A stretch of 46,983 nucleotides of DNA from JAVXAG01 sp040307645. Its GTDB lineage: Bacteria; Bacillota; Clostridia; Peptostreptococcales; Anaerovoracaceae. The notes below the pieces were generated by a model. It was not told the DNA's origin. It saw nothing but the letters and a program-made list of their open reading frames with translations, and did no database searches. The position numbers and the translations under genes were made by a program. Of this stretch, positions 23,717 through 32,130 are shown one piece after another. Location: the NCBI GenBank assembly GCA_040307645.1, contig JAWRJF010000035.1:1-46983 (forward strand), written 5' to 3'. The first letter of the stretch is position 1. Each line of letters opens with the position of its first letter.

Positions 23717-25465
23717 ATGGACATTTTTTCAGTGATTACACTACTTGGGGGATTGGCGTTATTTTTATACGGGATGAATTTAATGTCACAGGGATTAGAA
23801 AAACTAGCTGGGGGTAAATTAGAGTCAATATTAAAAAAGATGACTTCTAATCCTTTAAAAAGCCTATTTCTTGGAATAGGTATAACAGCAATAATTCAAA
23901 GTTCTTCTGCTGTTACTGTAATGCTTGTAGGATTAGTAAATTCAGGTATAATGGAGCTAGGTAATACAGTTGGTATAATTATGGGATCTAATATTGGTAC
24001 TACTGTGACTGCTTGGATATTAAGTTTAGTTGGAATCGAAAGTGATAATGTTTTAATGAAATTGTTAAAACCGGAATCATTTTCACCATTATTAGCGCTT
24101 ATCGGTATTGTCCTTATGATGTTTTCAAAAACAACTAAAAATAAAGACATTGGGAGCATAATGATAGGTTTTGCGATTTTGATGTACGGAATGAACTTTA
24201 TGAGTGCGGCAGTAAAACCGCTTGCTGATATGCCAGAGTTTACTTCAATACTTACAGCATTTACAAATCCACTATTAGGTATATTTACTGGGTTACTGTT
24301 AACCGCAGTGATACAAAGCTCTTCTGCATCAGTTGGTATTTTGCAGGCCCTTGCTTTAACTGGAAGTATATCATATGGGATGGCAATCCCTATCATAATG
24401 GGACAAAATATCGGAACATGCGTAACAGCATTAATTTCTAGTATAGGTGTAAATAAAAGTGCAAAAAGGGTTGCGGTAATTCATATTGCCTTTAATATTA
24501 TTGGAACCACCGTTTGCATGGTATTGTTTTATATCGCTCATTATTTCTTCGATTTTGCATTTATTGACAGTCCAATAGCACCTGTAGGAATAGCCATAGT
24601 TCACAGCATATTTAACATATTTACGACATTAATTCTTTTGCCTTTCTCAACAGTCTTAGTGAAATTTGCAGAAAAGGCAATAAAGACAGAAGAAACTCCA
24701 GAAATTGCTTTCCTAGACGAAAGATTATTAAATACACCATCAATTGCTCTTTCTGAATGTAACAGAATCACAACAGAAATGTCATATGTTGCAAAAGAGA
24801 CAATGGTAGAGGCAATAGAAAGCCTATTTAGTTTTGATAAGAATAAAGAAGCAAGTATCCTAAAAAAAGAGGATTTAGTAGATATATATGAAGATAAATT
24901 GGGTTCATATTTAGTAAGGCTAGCAGGATTTGATCTGTCTGACAGGGATAGTATGCAAATTTCCAAGCTTTTGCATACTATTGGAGATTTTGAACGAATT
25001 AGTGATCACGGAGTAAACATTCTTAAGGTTGGCAAAGAAATATATGAAAAGAACATAAAATTTTCAAGTCAGGCTCAGCATGAAATTGCTGTAGCCACTA
25101 ATGCACTAAAAGAAATAATGGATATAGCTTTTGAAGCCTTTGATAAAGATGATTTAGAGTTAGCTCAAAAAGTCGAGCCTTTGGAACAGGTCATTGACGA
25201 ACTAATTGAGGTGATGAAAGTCAATCACATTAAAAGGCTTAAAAACGGTCAGTGTACTATTGAGCACGGATTTGTACTAGCAGATTTACTTAATAATTAT
25301 GAGAGAGTATCTGATCACTGTTCAAACATTGGTGTTGCATTAATTGAACTTTCAAAAGCTAGTTTTGATACACATGAATATTTAAATAGACTAAAGACTA
25401 TTGACAATGACGATTTCTTGAATATGTTCGCTCAATTTAGGGAAAAGTACTCTTTAGAAAAATAA
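23717..25465 (+). CDS. Na+/phosphate cotransporter (NptA family) with PhoU-like domain
   Basis: A 582-residue symporter. The membrane half (about 1-315) contains the two inverted-repeat signatures of the family, IQSSSAVTVMLVG (about 55-67) and IQSSSASVGILQAL (about 200-213). The C-terminal half (about 340-570) is soluble and helical like PhoU, with two repeated acidic segments (EDKLGSYLVRLAG, HTIGDFERISDHG and NNYERVSDHCSN), and probably regulates transport. It lies 20 nt after phoR, so PhoPR most likely controls it. No high-affinity Pst system is present in the window. The start has GAAGGAG seven bases upstream. Confidence 0.92.
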   Translation: MDIFSVITLLGGLALFLYGMNLMSQGLEKLAGGKLESILKKMTSNPLKSLFLGIGITAIIQSSSAVTVMLVGLVNSGIMELGNTVGIIMGSNIGTTVTAWILSLVGIESDNVLMKLLKPESFSPLLALIGIVLMMFSKTTKNKDIGSIMIGFAILMYGMNFMSAAVKPLADMPEFTSILTAFTNPLLGIFTGLLLTAVIQSSSASVGILQALALTGSISYGMAIPIIMGQNIGTCVTALISSIGVNKSAKRVAVIHIAFNIIGTTVCMVLFYIAHYFFDFAFIDSPIAPVGIAIVHSIFNIFTTLILLPFSTVLVKFAEKAIKTEETPEIAFLDERLLNTPSIALSECNRITTEMSYVAKETMVEAIESLFSFDKNKEASILKKEDLVDIYEDKLGSYLVRLAGFDLSDRDSMQISKLLHTIGDFERISDHGVNILKVGKEIYEKNIKFSSQAQHEIAVATNALKEIMDIAFEAFDKDDLELAQKVEPLEQVIDELIEVMKVNHIKRLKNGQCTIEHGFVLADLLNNYERVSDHCSNIGVALIELSKASFDTHEYLNRLKTIDNDDFLNMFAQFREKYSLEK

Positions 25466-25477
25466 TTGCAAATTAAA

Positions 25478-25506
25478 TTGAAAAAAAATGAAATATTATA
25501 TATAAT
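25478..25506 (+). promoter_or_regulatory. Sigma-A promoter of mreB
   Basis: TTGAAA at 25478-25483, 17-nt spacer, TATAAT at 25501-25506, about 70 nt before the start of mreB. Confidence 0.65.
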
Positions 25507-25583
25507 GTTTTAGTAAATGTAGATGATAATATTAAGTAAATGATAAATACTAAATAAATATATAATAGAAGAGGAGAATAAAC

Positions 25584-26606
25584 ATGGGATTTGCAAATGA
25601 AGTTGGAATAGATCTTGGCACAGCCAATGTACTTGTATATATAAAAAATAAGGGGATTGTCTTAAGTGAGCCATCTGTTGTAGCAATAAATAAGGATACT
25701 GATGAAATATTGGCAGTTGGAGAAGATGCAAGACTAATGCTTGGTAGAACACCTGCGAATATTATTGCTGTAAGACCTCTTAGAGATGGAGTAATTTCAG
25801 ATTATGATATCACAGAGAGAATGTTAAAATATTTTATAAGAAAAACTTGCGGCAGCGGAAGATTTTTTAAACCAAGGATTATGGTTTGTGTACCAAGTGG
25901 TGTAACTGAAGTAGAGAAGAGAGCTGTTAGAGAGGCCGCTACTCAGGCGGGGGGAAAAGATGTATTTCTTATGGAAGAACCGGTAGCTGCAGCTATTGGT
26001 GCAGGTATCGATATTGCATCACCAGACGGTGTAATGGTAATAGACATTGGTGGAGGAACTACAGATGTTGCAGTTATCTCTCTAGGTGGAATTGTCGCTA
26101 GTACATCAGTGAAAATTGCTGGGGACAAGTTTGACGATTCTATAATAAAGTACATGAGGAAAGTTCATAAACTATATATCGGTGAAAGAACTGCTGAAGA
26201 TATTAAGGTAACTTTAGGCACGGCTTTTCCTAGAGATGAAGTTCTAGTAAAAGAATGTAGAGGAAGGGACCTTGTTACAGGGTTACCTAAGACAGTAGAG
26301 GTTACCTCAGAAGAAATAATGGAGGCTCTTGAAGAACCATTACATGCTATTTGTGAGGCTACTCACAGTGTCCTTGAAAGAACGCCACCTGAATTAGCCG
26401 CGGATATCAGTAATACGGGGATTATGCTTACTGGCGGCGGAGCATTACTATATGGAATTGACAGAAGAATAGAGGATAGAACTGGAATCAAAGTAAATAT
26501 AGCAGAGGACCCTAAGTCTTGTGTTGCAATTGGAACTGGTAAAGCATTAGACCAGCTAGAAGCCTTAGAGAGCAACCAATTAAACAGAAGGGCACCATAT
26601 CTATAA
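25584..26606 (+). CDS. mreB: MreB/Mbl-like actin homologue
   Basis: A 340-residue cytoskeletal ATPase that guides cell-wall synthesis along the cylinder. Phosphate-1 motif VGIDLGTANVLVY (8-20), phosphate-2 VIDIGGGTTDVAVI (about 151-164) and adenosine motif GIMLTGGGALL (about 285-295) are intact. Length is normal. It is monocistronic and not followed by mreC/mreD, so it may be an Mbl- or MreBH-like paralogue. AGAGGAG precedes ATG 25584. The amphipathic N-terminus used for membrane binding in some MreBs is short here. Confidence 0.93.
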   Translation: MGFANEVGIDLGTANVLVYIKNKGIVLSEPSVVAINKDTDEILAVGEDARLMLGRTPANIIAVRPLRDGVISDYDITERMLKYFIRKTCGSGRFFKPRIMVCVPSGVTEVEKRAVREAATQAGGKDVFLMEEPVAAAIGAGIDIASPDGVMVIDIGGGTTDVAVISLGGIVASTSVKIAGDKFDDSIIKYMRKVHKLYIGERTAEDIKVTLGTAFPRDEVLVKECRGRDLVTGLPKTVEVTSEEIMEALEEPLHAICEATHSVLERTPPELAADISNTGIMLTGGGALLYGIDRRIEDRTGIKVNIAEDPKSCVAIGTGKALDQLEALESNQLNRRAPYL

Positions 26607-26615
26607 AATAAATAG

Positions 26616-26657
26616 GCTCTCTGTATTCTAGCGCAGCTAGTTTACGAGAGCTTTTTT
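26616..26657 (+). terminator. Terminator after mreB
   Basis: GCTCTC (26616-26621) pairs with GAGAGC (26646-26651), with an inner CTAG/CTAG hairpin and T6 at 26652-26657. Confidence 0.78.
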
Positions 26658-26684
26658 GATTATCTAAAATGAGGAGAACATTTA

Positions 26685-27812
26685 ATGAAATTAGAATTAA
26701 TCGCTACGGCAACTTTTGGCCTTGAGGCAGTAGTAAAAAGAGAAATACAGGATCTAGGGTACAAGATAATTTCTTCAGAAGATGCAAAAATAACATATTG
26801 GGGAGATGAAAGAGCAATTGTTAGAAGTAATTTATGGCTGCGAAGTGCTGATAGGGTGCTCCTTAAAATGGGAGAATTTTATGCCCTTGAATTTGAAGAA
26901 CTTTTTCAACAGACGAAAGCAATTCCATGGGAAGAGTGGATCCCTATAGATGGAAAGTTTACGGTTACAGGTACTTCAGTAAAATCTAAACTCCACAGTG
27001 TTCCGGCGTGTCAGAGTATAGTAAAGAAAGCTATAGTCGAGAGACTTAAGGAATTTTACGCTATCGATACTTTCCCAGAAACCGGGGCGGAATACACAAT
27101 AAAAACAACAATTCTAAAAGACAGAGTAACCCTTACCATTGACACTAGCGGGACAGGTTTGCATAAAAGAGGGTATAGAGTGGCAGATGTTGCAGCCCCT
27201 ATAAAAGAGACGTTGGCAGCAGCTATGGTTCAGCTGTCTTTTTGGAAAGAAGGGAGAATATTACTCGACCCATGCTGTGGATCGGGGACTATTCCTATTG
27301 AAGCGGCTATGATTGGGAGAAACATTGCACCAGGGCTAAATCGTAAATTTGTATCACAACAATGGGAGTCTATACCTGAAAGTATTTGGAAAGAAGAAAA
27401 GAAAAAAGCCTATGAAGCTATTAATTATGATGCGGATTTAAAGATATATGGTTTTGACATCGACAAGAAAGCTACCGAGGCCGCAGCAGAAAATGCAGCT
27501 GAGGCAGGAGTTGATGACTGTATTATATTCAAGCAGATGGATATGGCCAAGCTAAAGGCTAACGAAAAGAGCGGGATTATTATTACTAATCCACCATATG
27601 GAGAGAGGATTGGGGAAGCCAATGAAATTGCAAATATTTACAAAAAATACAGCGAGTTCTTTGAAACTAATCCTACATGGTCCTTATTTTTGGTAACTAC
27701 AGACAAAGACGTGGAAAAGAAGATTTTCGGGCATCCTGCAGACAGGAGAAGAAAATTATACAATGGTCGACTGGAGGTATGTTACTATCAGTTTCATGGC
27801 AAAAAGGAGTAA
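26685..27812 (+). CDS. THUMP-domain rRNA (guanine-N2) methyltransferase, RlmL/YpsC-like
   Basis: A 375-residue SAM-dependent methyltransferase that modifies 23S rRNA in its best-known relatives. The THUMP domain covers about 45-160. The Rossmann domain has the SAM loop LLDPCCGSGTIPIEAAM (about 192-208) and the catalytic N302-PPY motif (IITNPPYGERIG). There is no second methyltransferase unit, so it corresponds to the short YpsC form of firmicutes, not to the fused E. coli RlmKL. It is followed six bases later by a MocR regulator gene in the same direction; the two are probably co-transcribed but need not be related in function. Confidence 0.88.
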   Translation: MKLELIATATFGLEAVVKREIQDLGYKIISSEDAKITYWGDERAIVRSNLWLRSADRVLLKMGEFYALEFEELFQQTKAIPWEEWIPIDGKFTVTGTSVKSKLHSVPACQSIVKKAIVERLKEFYAIDTFPETGAEYTIKTTILKDRVTLTIDTSGTGLHKRGYRVADVAAPIKETLAAAMVQLSFWKEGRILLDPCCGSGTIPIEAAMIGRNIAPGLNRKFVSQQWESIPESIWKEEKKKAYEAINYDADLKIYGFDIDKKATEAAAENAAEAGVDDCIIFKQMDMAKLKANEKSGIIITNPPYGERIGEANEIANIYKKYSEFFETNPTWSLFLVTTDKDVEKKIFGHPADRRRKLYNGRLEVCYYQFHGKKE

Positions 27813-27818
27813 TATTTA

Positions 27819-29273
27819 ATGAATATTTCTGTAGATAAAAACATCAGAACACCTCTCTATTGGCAAATTGCAGATCAGATAAAAAAAATGATCATCAGTG
27901 GGAAATTGTTGGATGGAGCAATTTTGCCTTCTGAAAGGAATTTGGCAAAAATATTGGATGTTCATAGGAATACGGTAATCAAAGCATACTCTTTATTGAA
28001 AGACCAAGAGCTTTGTGAGTCTGTTCAAGGTGTTGGATACATGGTGACATATGTTTGTAAAACAGATTATGAGCCAGACGTGATAAAGAATGTAAACTGG
28101 AGTTCTATTATAAAAGAGGACTTTCAGGATATGGAAAAAACTTTTGATGATATATTTTTAAGATTTGCTGAAGAAAATAATATTTCTTTCTCTACAGGAA
28201 TGCCACCGGCCATATATGATGAGGATGATCTTGCCGCTGATATGGCTGCCATACTTAAAGAAGAAGGTCGCAGACCATTTTTTATCTCACCATACCAGGG
28301 AGATATGAACCTAAGATTGCGTATTATTTCATATCTAAGAACTAAGGGCATTAAAGCCGGTATAAGTCAGATTCAGATTATGTCTGAAACGAATCAGGCT
28401 TTAGACTTTATAGTTACCGCAATTTTAAAACCGGGAGATAAGGTTATCATAGAAGAACCGGTTTCTCCAGATGTATATAGAATAATTGAGCTTGCAGGCT
28501 GTAAACCGATTACGGTTCCCGTGGATGATGACGGCATGATTTGTAGCAATCTAGAAGCTTTGATAGAAACTCATCAGCCAAGATTTATCTATGTTAATTC
28601 AAGTTACCACGACCCTACCGGTAATATCTTATCTGTAGAGCGAAGGAAAAAATTATTAGAGCTTTCTAATAGATATAGATTACCTATAATTGAGGAGGAT
28701 GCAGCCTCCGAGCTTTCCTTTGAAGAAACATTTTTACCTACAATAAAATCTATGGACCGAAGCAAAAATGTGATTTACATATATTCTTTTGCCTTGACAT
28801 TTATTCCAGGATTTTCCATGGCCTTTGTCGTAGCACCAGAGAAACTGATAAAATGTCTCAGCTACATGGTATCTATTCGTATAATGTCTTTGGACTGGAT
28901 TACTCAAAAACTTTTAGCTAAATATATTACGGATGGAAGGTACTATGAAAATGTTAAACAGATTTCTGCCTTGAATAAGGAAAAAAGGGATTTGATGTGC
29001 AGCTATTTAGATAAACTTTCTGAAATAGGTGTATCATACAAAAAACCTAGGGGAGGAGTTTATATATGGTGCACCCTGCCCGATAAAATAGATAATAAAG
29101 AGGTGGTTTCTGAAGCCCTTAAACGTGGGGTTTCAATTATTCCGGGAGATGTGTTTTATCCCGATAAAAATGGAGGACAAAACAATATCAGGCTGAATTA
29201 TTCCTATGAAACAAAAGAAAGAATACGACTTGGAATGTCAAACCTTGTAGAAATAATTAGAAAGTTCGCATAA
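27819..29273 (+). CDS. MocR-family (GntR + aminotransferase-like) regulator lacking the PLP lysine
   Basis: A 484-residue regulator. Residues 8-78 form a GntR winged helix (TPLYWQIADQIKKMI, SERNLAKILDVHRNTVIKAY). Residues 110-484 form an aminotransferase class I-like domain (SPYQGDMNLR, NSSYHDPTGN, FYPDKNGGQNNIRLNYS). The Schiff-base lysine of the usual SFSKTLxPGLRLG reads SFALTFIPGFSMA: position 326 is leucine (codon TTG) and the phosphate-binding arginine at 333 is serine. The protein therefore should not bind PLP covalently. It may use another ligand or none. The DNA-binding domain looks intact. It lies upstream of a YjiH-type gene and an inverted repeat at 29321-29352. Confidence 0.9.
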   Translation: MNISVDKNIRTPLYWQIADQIKKMIISGKLLDGAILPSERNLAKILDVHRNTVIKAYSLLKDQELCESVQGVGYMVTYVCKTDYEPDVIKNVNWSSIIKEDFQDMEKTFDDIFLRFAEENNISFSTGMPPAIYDEDDLAADMAAILKEEGRRPFFISPYQGDMNLRLRIISYLRTKGIKAGISQIQIMSETNQALDFIVTAILKPGDKVIIEEPVSPDVYRIIELAGCKPITVPVDDDGMICSNLEALIETHQPRFIYVNSSYHDPTGNILSVERRKKLLELSNRYRLPIIEEDAASELSFEETFLPTIKSMDRSKNVIYIYSFALTFIPGFSMAFVVAPEKLIKCLSYMVSIRIMSLDWITQKLLAKYITDGRYYENVKQISALNKEKRDLMCSYLDKLSEIGVSYKKPRGGVYIWCTLPDKIDNKEVVSEALKRGVSIIPGDVFYPDKNGGQNNIRLNYSYETKERIRLGMSNLVEIIRKFA

Positions 29274-29320
29274 TACAAAATTGTCAATAAGTTACAACAT
29301 TCTTTGGCAATATATATTAA

Positions 29321-29352
29321 TTTTCAACAAATTTTCTGAAATTTATTGAAAA
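29321..29352. repeat. AT-rich inverted repeat upstream of the yjiH gene
   Basis: TTTTCAACAAATTT (29321-29334) and AAATTTATTGAAAA (29339-29352) pair over 14 bp with one mismatch around TCTG. No T-run follows, so it is more likely an operator than a terminator. It ends 25 nt before the -35 of the yjiH promoter. Confidence 0.5.
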
Positions 29353-29377
29353 AACTAAACATTATAAATATTCTACT

Positions 29378-29405
29378 TTGATATTCTGGTCTAATATGGT
29401 AAAAT
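29378..29405 (+). promoter_or_regulatory. Promoter of the yjiH-type gene
   Basis: TTGATA at 29378-29383, 16-nt spacer, TAAAAT at 29400-29405, then AAAGGAG and ATG 29446. Confidence 0.55.
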
Positions 29406-29445
29406 AACATTGCGTGTTTGAACATGAGAAGAAAGGAGATTTATC

Positions 29446-30813
29446 ATGGAAAAGAAAAGCAAAGGCCGTATAGCCGAATTTTTAGTACCATCTGTAATCG
29501 GTATTATTCTATTTATGATTCCTATTAAGTATGATGGGGAATGGACTATTTTTGTTAAAATCTTGGCGGACAAGATTGGTGGTCTTATTGGGGGATTCCT
29601 CCCTATTCTGTGTGTAATTATTGTTACTGTATCTGCTGTGATGTCAATCATAGCTTTGGCAAAACCTAAGTTCATTACAGAAAAACCTATTTTAAAGGAT
29701 ACTTTTGAAGTAGAGCCTGTCTGGGTCCTAGTAAGAACATTAGGTGCTATTTTCATTTGGTTGACTTACCTTGAGGTGCAGGCTGGAGATGGAGAAACTG
29801 GTTTCATCCATATGATAACAGAAGGTGGAGCAGGCGGATTCGTTTTAGCTGATCTACTAACTGTGCTAGTAATAATTTTCGCAATAGCTGGCTTACTATT
29901 ACCATTACTATTAGACTTTGGTCTATTAGAATTCTTAGGAGCTTTATTAACAAAGGTAATGAGACCTGTATTTAAGATTCCAGGACGTGCGGCTGTTGAC
30001 TGCTTTACTTCATGGATTGGTGATGGTACTTTAGGCGTAATGCTTACATGTAACCAGTATGAAGGAGGCTACTACTCTGCAAGAGAAGCTTCGATCATTG
30101 CTACAACTTTCTCTGCAGTATCAATTACCTTCAGTATAGTAGTACTAGCTCAGGTTGATTTAATGCAATACTTTGGACTATATTATTTGACAATTTGTCT
30201 AATAGGTGTCGTTTGTGCAATTATTTGCCCAAGAATACCACCTCTTTCAAGAAAAAAAGATACATACCTTGTTGAAGGAAAAACAATGCCAGAAGATATT
30301 CCTGCAGGATATAAATCATCATATGATTATGGTTTAGACCTTGCATTACAGAGAGTAGCTGAACATAAGGGTATTGGACAATTCTTCGAAAATGGAATGA
30401 AAAATGCAGTAGGTATGTGGTTTGGAGTTTTACCAACAGTTATGGCAATCGGAACTCTTGCATTACTTTTAGCAAACAATACTCCGATTTTTGAATATCT
30501 TGGAAAACCATTTATGCCAATATTAAATTTATTACAGGTTCCTGAAGCAGCAGAAGCATCTAAGACAATGATTATTGGATTTACAGATATGCTTACTCCT
30601 TCTATTCTTGCATCAGAAGCAATAACAAGTGCTATGACAAGATTTATTGTTGCAGTAGTTTCCGTAACACAGTTAATCTACTTATCAGAAGTAGGTGGAT
30701 TAATTTTGGGATCAAACCTTCCTGTTAAACTATGGGAGCTATTCGTAATATTTATCGAGAGAACTCTTATAAGTTTAGTAATTGTTAGCCCAATTGCTCA
30801 TTTAATATTCTAA
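29446..30813 (+). CDS. YjiH-family membrane protein (nucleoside-recognition/Gate domain)
   Basis: A 455-residue integral membrane protein with about ten helices. Two Gate-like segments are seen (about 140-215, including FTSWIGDGTLGVML; and about 315-400, including IIGFTDMLTPSILAS). The family is uncharacterised but frequently lies next to arginine, ornithine or other amino-acid catabolic genes in Clostridia, as here, with arginine deiminase genes 234 nt downstream. A role in moving a small solute is likely; substrate unknown. A terminator separates it from the arc operon, so it has its own transcript. Confidence 0.85.
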   Translation: MEKKSKGRIAEFLVPSVIGIILFMIPIKYDGEWTIFVKILADKIGGLIGGFLPILCVIIVTVSAVMSIIALAKPKFITEKPILKDTFEVEPVWVLVRTLGAIFIWLTYLEVQAGDGETGFIHMITEGGAGGFVLADLLTVLVIIFAIAGLLLPLLLDFGLLEFLGALLTKVMRPVFKIPGRAAVDCFTSWIGDGTLGVMLTCNQYEGGYYSAREASIIATTFSAVSITFSIVVLAQVDLMQYFGLYYLTICLIGVVCAIICPRIPPLSRKKDTYLVEGKTMPEDIPAGYKSSYDYGLDLALQRVAEHKGIGQFFENGMKNAVGMWFGVLPTVMAIGTLALLLANNTPIFEYLGKPFMPILNLLQVPEAAEASKTMIIGFTDMLTPSILASEAITSAMTRFIVAVVSVTQLIYLSEVGGLILGSNLPVKLWELFVIFIERTLISLVIVSPIAHLIF

Positions 30814-30826
30814 TAATTAAATTATT

Positions 30827-30861
30827 AAAACGGATGATTTTATTAATATCATCCGTTTTTT
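30827..30861 (+). terminator. Terminator after the yjiH-type gene
   Basis: AAAACGGATGAT and ATCATCCGTTTT form a 12-bp stem around TTTATTAAT, with a run of six T on the right. Confidence 0.9.
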
Positions 30862-30928
30862 CGAATCTGTTTTTCAGCTCTATTTTTAAGCAAAAAAACA
30901 GAATACAGCAAAAATTGAAATAACTGGT

Positions 30929-30993
30929 ACCTAAAATTTTAGGTGTATTGGTACTTTAATTTTTTGACAAATATAGTATGATTTCTTTAAGAA
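30929..30993 (+). promoter_or_regulatory. Promoter region of the arginine deiminase operon with perfect palindrome
   Basis: ACCTAAAATTTTAGGT at 30929-30944 is a perfect 16-nt palindrome. It is flanked by TGGTAC copies at 30925-30930 and 30949-30954 (24 nt apart). TTGACA stands at 30964-30969; the -10 is weak (TTAAGA at about 30987). TTCTT-T-AAGAA at 30983-30993 adds a second small palindrome near the start site. The pattern does not match an ARG box or a Crp half-site. Confidence 0.5.
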
Positions 30994-31047
30994 TAGAAAT
31001 ACTATTTTTATGTAGCGAAAAGATTTAGAAAAAAGGAGATTATAACA

Positions 31048-32043
31048 ATGGCTGTAAATTTAAAAGGAAGAAGTTTTTTAACATTAATGGATTTCACTCC
31101 AGAAGAAATTAGATACATGCTTGACTTAGCACATGATCTAAAGGCAAAGAAAAGAGCAGGAATTTATAACTATGTTTTAAGAGGAAAGAACGTATGTCTT
31201 TTATTTGAAAAAACTTCAACTAGAACTAGATGTGCATTTGAAGTAGCTTGCTTAGAAGAGGGTGCACATGTTACATTCTTAGACTCAAAGAGCTCACAGA
31301 TGGGTAAAAAAGAATCATTAGAAGATACAGCGAAAGTTCTTGGAAGATTCTATGACGGTATCGAATATAGAGGTTATAAGCAGCAGGTAGTAGAGGACCT
31401 AGCTAAATATGCTGGAGTACCGGTATGGAATGGCTTAACTGACGTTGATCATCCAACTCAGATTTTAGCAGACTTATTAACTATCGAAGAGCATATTGCA
31501 AAACCATTAAACAAAATCAAAGTTGTATTTGTAGGTGATGTTAGAAATAACATGGCATACGCTTGGATGTATGGATGTGCAAAGATGGGTATGCACTTCG
31601 TAGCATATGGTCCACAGGAATTAGTTGATGATATCGATAAAGATGTTCTTGCAAGAGCGCAGGAAGTAGCTTGCGAAACAGGAGCAGTAATTGAAGCATC
31701 TTCAGATGCTGCATGCCTAAAGGATGCAGACGTTCTTTACACTGATATTTGGGCTTCAATGGGAGAAGAAGATCAGATCCCTGAAAGAGTTAAATTATTA
31801 ACTCCATATAGAGTAAATAAAGAAATGTTAGAAGCTACAGGTAATGATGATGTAATCTTCTTACACTGCTTACCATCATTCCATGATTTTGAGACTGCAA
31901 TGGCACAGAGTCAGAAAGACTTAGGATATGATATCCGTGAAGTTACTGACGAAGTATTTAGATCAAGACACTCAAAAGTATTTGATGAAGCAGAAAATAG
32001 AATGCATACAATCAAAGCTGTTATTGTAGCTACAATTGGCTAA
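31048..32043 (+). CDS. argF: Ornithine carbamoyltransferase (catabolic)
   Basis: A 331-residue enzyme that, in this pathway, splits citrulline with phosphate into ornithine and carbamoyl phosphate. The carbamoyl-phosphate loop S57-T-R-T-R61, HPTQ near residue 136 and the HCLP motif near residue 273 (HCLPSFHD) are intact. AAAAGGAG precedes ATG 31048. It is the first gene of an argF-arcA-arcC set, an order that differs from the common arcA-arcB-arcC. The operon context supports a catabolic (ArcB) role, though sequence alone does not separate it from biosynthetic ArgF. A strong hairpin lies between it and arcA. Confidence 0.94.
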   Translation: MAVNLKGRSFLTLMDFTPEEIRYMLDLAHDLKAKKRAGIYNYVLRGKNVCLLFEKTSTRTRCAFEVACLEEGAHVTFLDSKSSQMGKKESLEDTAKVLGRFYDGIEYRGYKQQVVEDLAKYAGVPVWNGLTDVDHPTQILADLLTIEEHIAKPLNKIKVVFVGDVRNNMAYAWMYGCAKMGMHFVAYGPQELVDDIDKDVLARAQEVACETGAVIEASSDAACLKDADVLYTDIWASMGEEDQIPERVKLLTPYRVNKEMLEATGNDDVIFLHCLPSFHDFETAMAQSQKDLGYDIREVTDEVFRSRHSKVFDEAENRMHTIKAVIVATIG

Positions 32044-32057
32044 ATTTTAGTATTAAA

Positions 32058-32079
32058 GCCACAGCCTTGTGGCTGTGGC
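32058..32079 (+). terminator. Intercistronic hairpin between argF and arcA
   Basis: GCCACAGCC-TTGT-GGCTGTGGC, a perfect 9-bp stem with a tetraloop, followed by AATTTATTATT and not a full T-run. It may partly terminate transcription or protect the upstream message. Confidence 0.7.
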
Positions 32080-32130
32080 AATTTATTATTGTGTTTGAAA
32101 TTATAGTGATTAAAACAAAGGAGGAGCGTT

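Noticed and set aside
30860..31047. ARG box or Crp-type ArcR site before argF
   Set aside because: The visible palindromes do not contain the TGAAT/ATTCA or TGTGA/TCACA half-sites.
32058..32079. Full terminator between argF and arcA
   Set aside because: The stem is strong but the following sequence is AATTTATTATT and not a T-run, so complete termination is unlikely.
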